A model generated the notes under the pieces. That model had not been told where the DNA came from and ran no database searches. It was given only the letters and a program-made list of their open reading frames with translations. A stretch of 32,758 nt of DNA from NCBI GenBank assembly GCA_964466465.1, contig CAYXNJ010000034.1, positions 1 to 32,758 on the forward strand. Direction: 5' to 3'. Source of the DNA: Sulfurospirillum sp964466465 (lineage in GTDB: Bacteria; Campylobacterota; Campylobacteria; Campylobacterales; Sulfurospirillaceae). The translations under genes were made by a program, and so were the position numbers. This document shows positions 32,708 to 32,758 of the stretch, in pieces; position 1 is the first letter of the stretch, and each line of letters opens with the position of its first letter.

Positions 32708-32758
32708 GGTTATTTTTTAATCATATTTTGCATTGCAACACTTTTAACTTTTTTGTAT

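Overview
This 32.8 kb window is chromosomal DNA from a flagellated member of the Campylobacterota (Epsilonproteobacteria), most likely Sulfurospirillum or a close relative. The sequence is AT-rich and densely coding. Promoters are mostly extended -10 elements (TGnTATAAT) without a clear -35. Several gene types are those of this group: an HslV with residues before the catalytic threonine, a very long FlgL, a bidomain AcnB, and the order S4 protein-trpD-tsaE-lptB-rpoN. The genus is an inference; the phylum is well supported. Almost everything is core housekeeping. I see no mobile element, CRISPR array, prophage or transferred island.

Layout. (1) 1-4871, minus strand: argG, a rhodanese, rplI, hslV, hslU and era (3' end outside the window), tightly packed and probably one operon. 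(2) 5028-8683, plus strand: an S4 RNA-binding protein (RqcP/Hsp15-like), trpD, tsaE, lptB and rpoN, overlapping or nearly so, behind one extended -10 promoter. (3) 8680-11028, minus strand: a C-terminal J-domain protein, the leucyl transferase bpt, a 56-residue charged protein, tRNA-Leu(CAA) and an HU protein. (4) 11195-18950, plus strand: flgL, ftsK, acnB and a SlyD-type peptidyl-prolyl isomerase. (5) 18947-21482, minus strand: ppsA and tRNA-Pro(GGG). (6) 21598-24996, plus strand: a cobalamin-binding-type radical SAM protein, a DUF445 membrane protein and trmA. (7) 25012-26193, minus strand: a chemoreceptor without a sensor domain. (8) 26318-27963, plus strand: a CoA-binding protein and ilvA. 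(9) 27996-32563, minus strand: a membrane-anchored hypothetical protein and the general amino acid ABC transporter aapJQMP.

The most interesting signals are regulatory. rpoN (sigma-54) is encoded here, and two GG-N10-GC promoters of the Campylobacter sigma-54 type lie close by. One is upstream of flgL, directly behind a consensus-spaced sigma-28 (FliA) promoter. The other is upstream of the J-domain gene, which runs tail to tail into rpoN with a 4-base overlap. A third, weaker sigma-54-like site precedes aapJ. This suggests an uncharacterised J-domain protein in the flagellar/RpoN regulon.

Other points worth attention: ftsK appears to start at an AUC codon, because no ATG, GTG or TTG exists in frame ahead of its first membrane helix; TrmA carries four cysteines spaced like the RlmD 4Fe-4S ligands; HslV needs removal of four residues to expose its nucleophile; and trmA and the chemoreceptor gene end inside one shared bidirectional terminator. 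I found no strong evidence for a wholly new multi-gene system.
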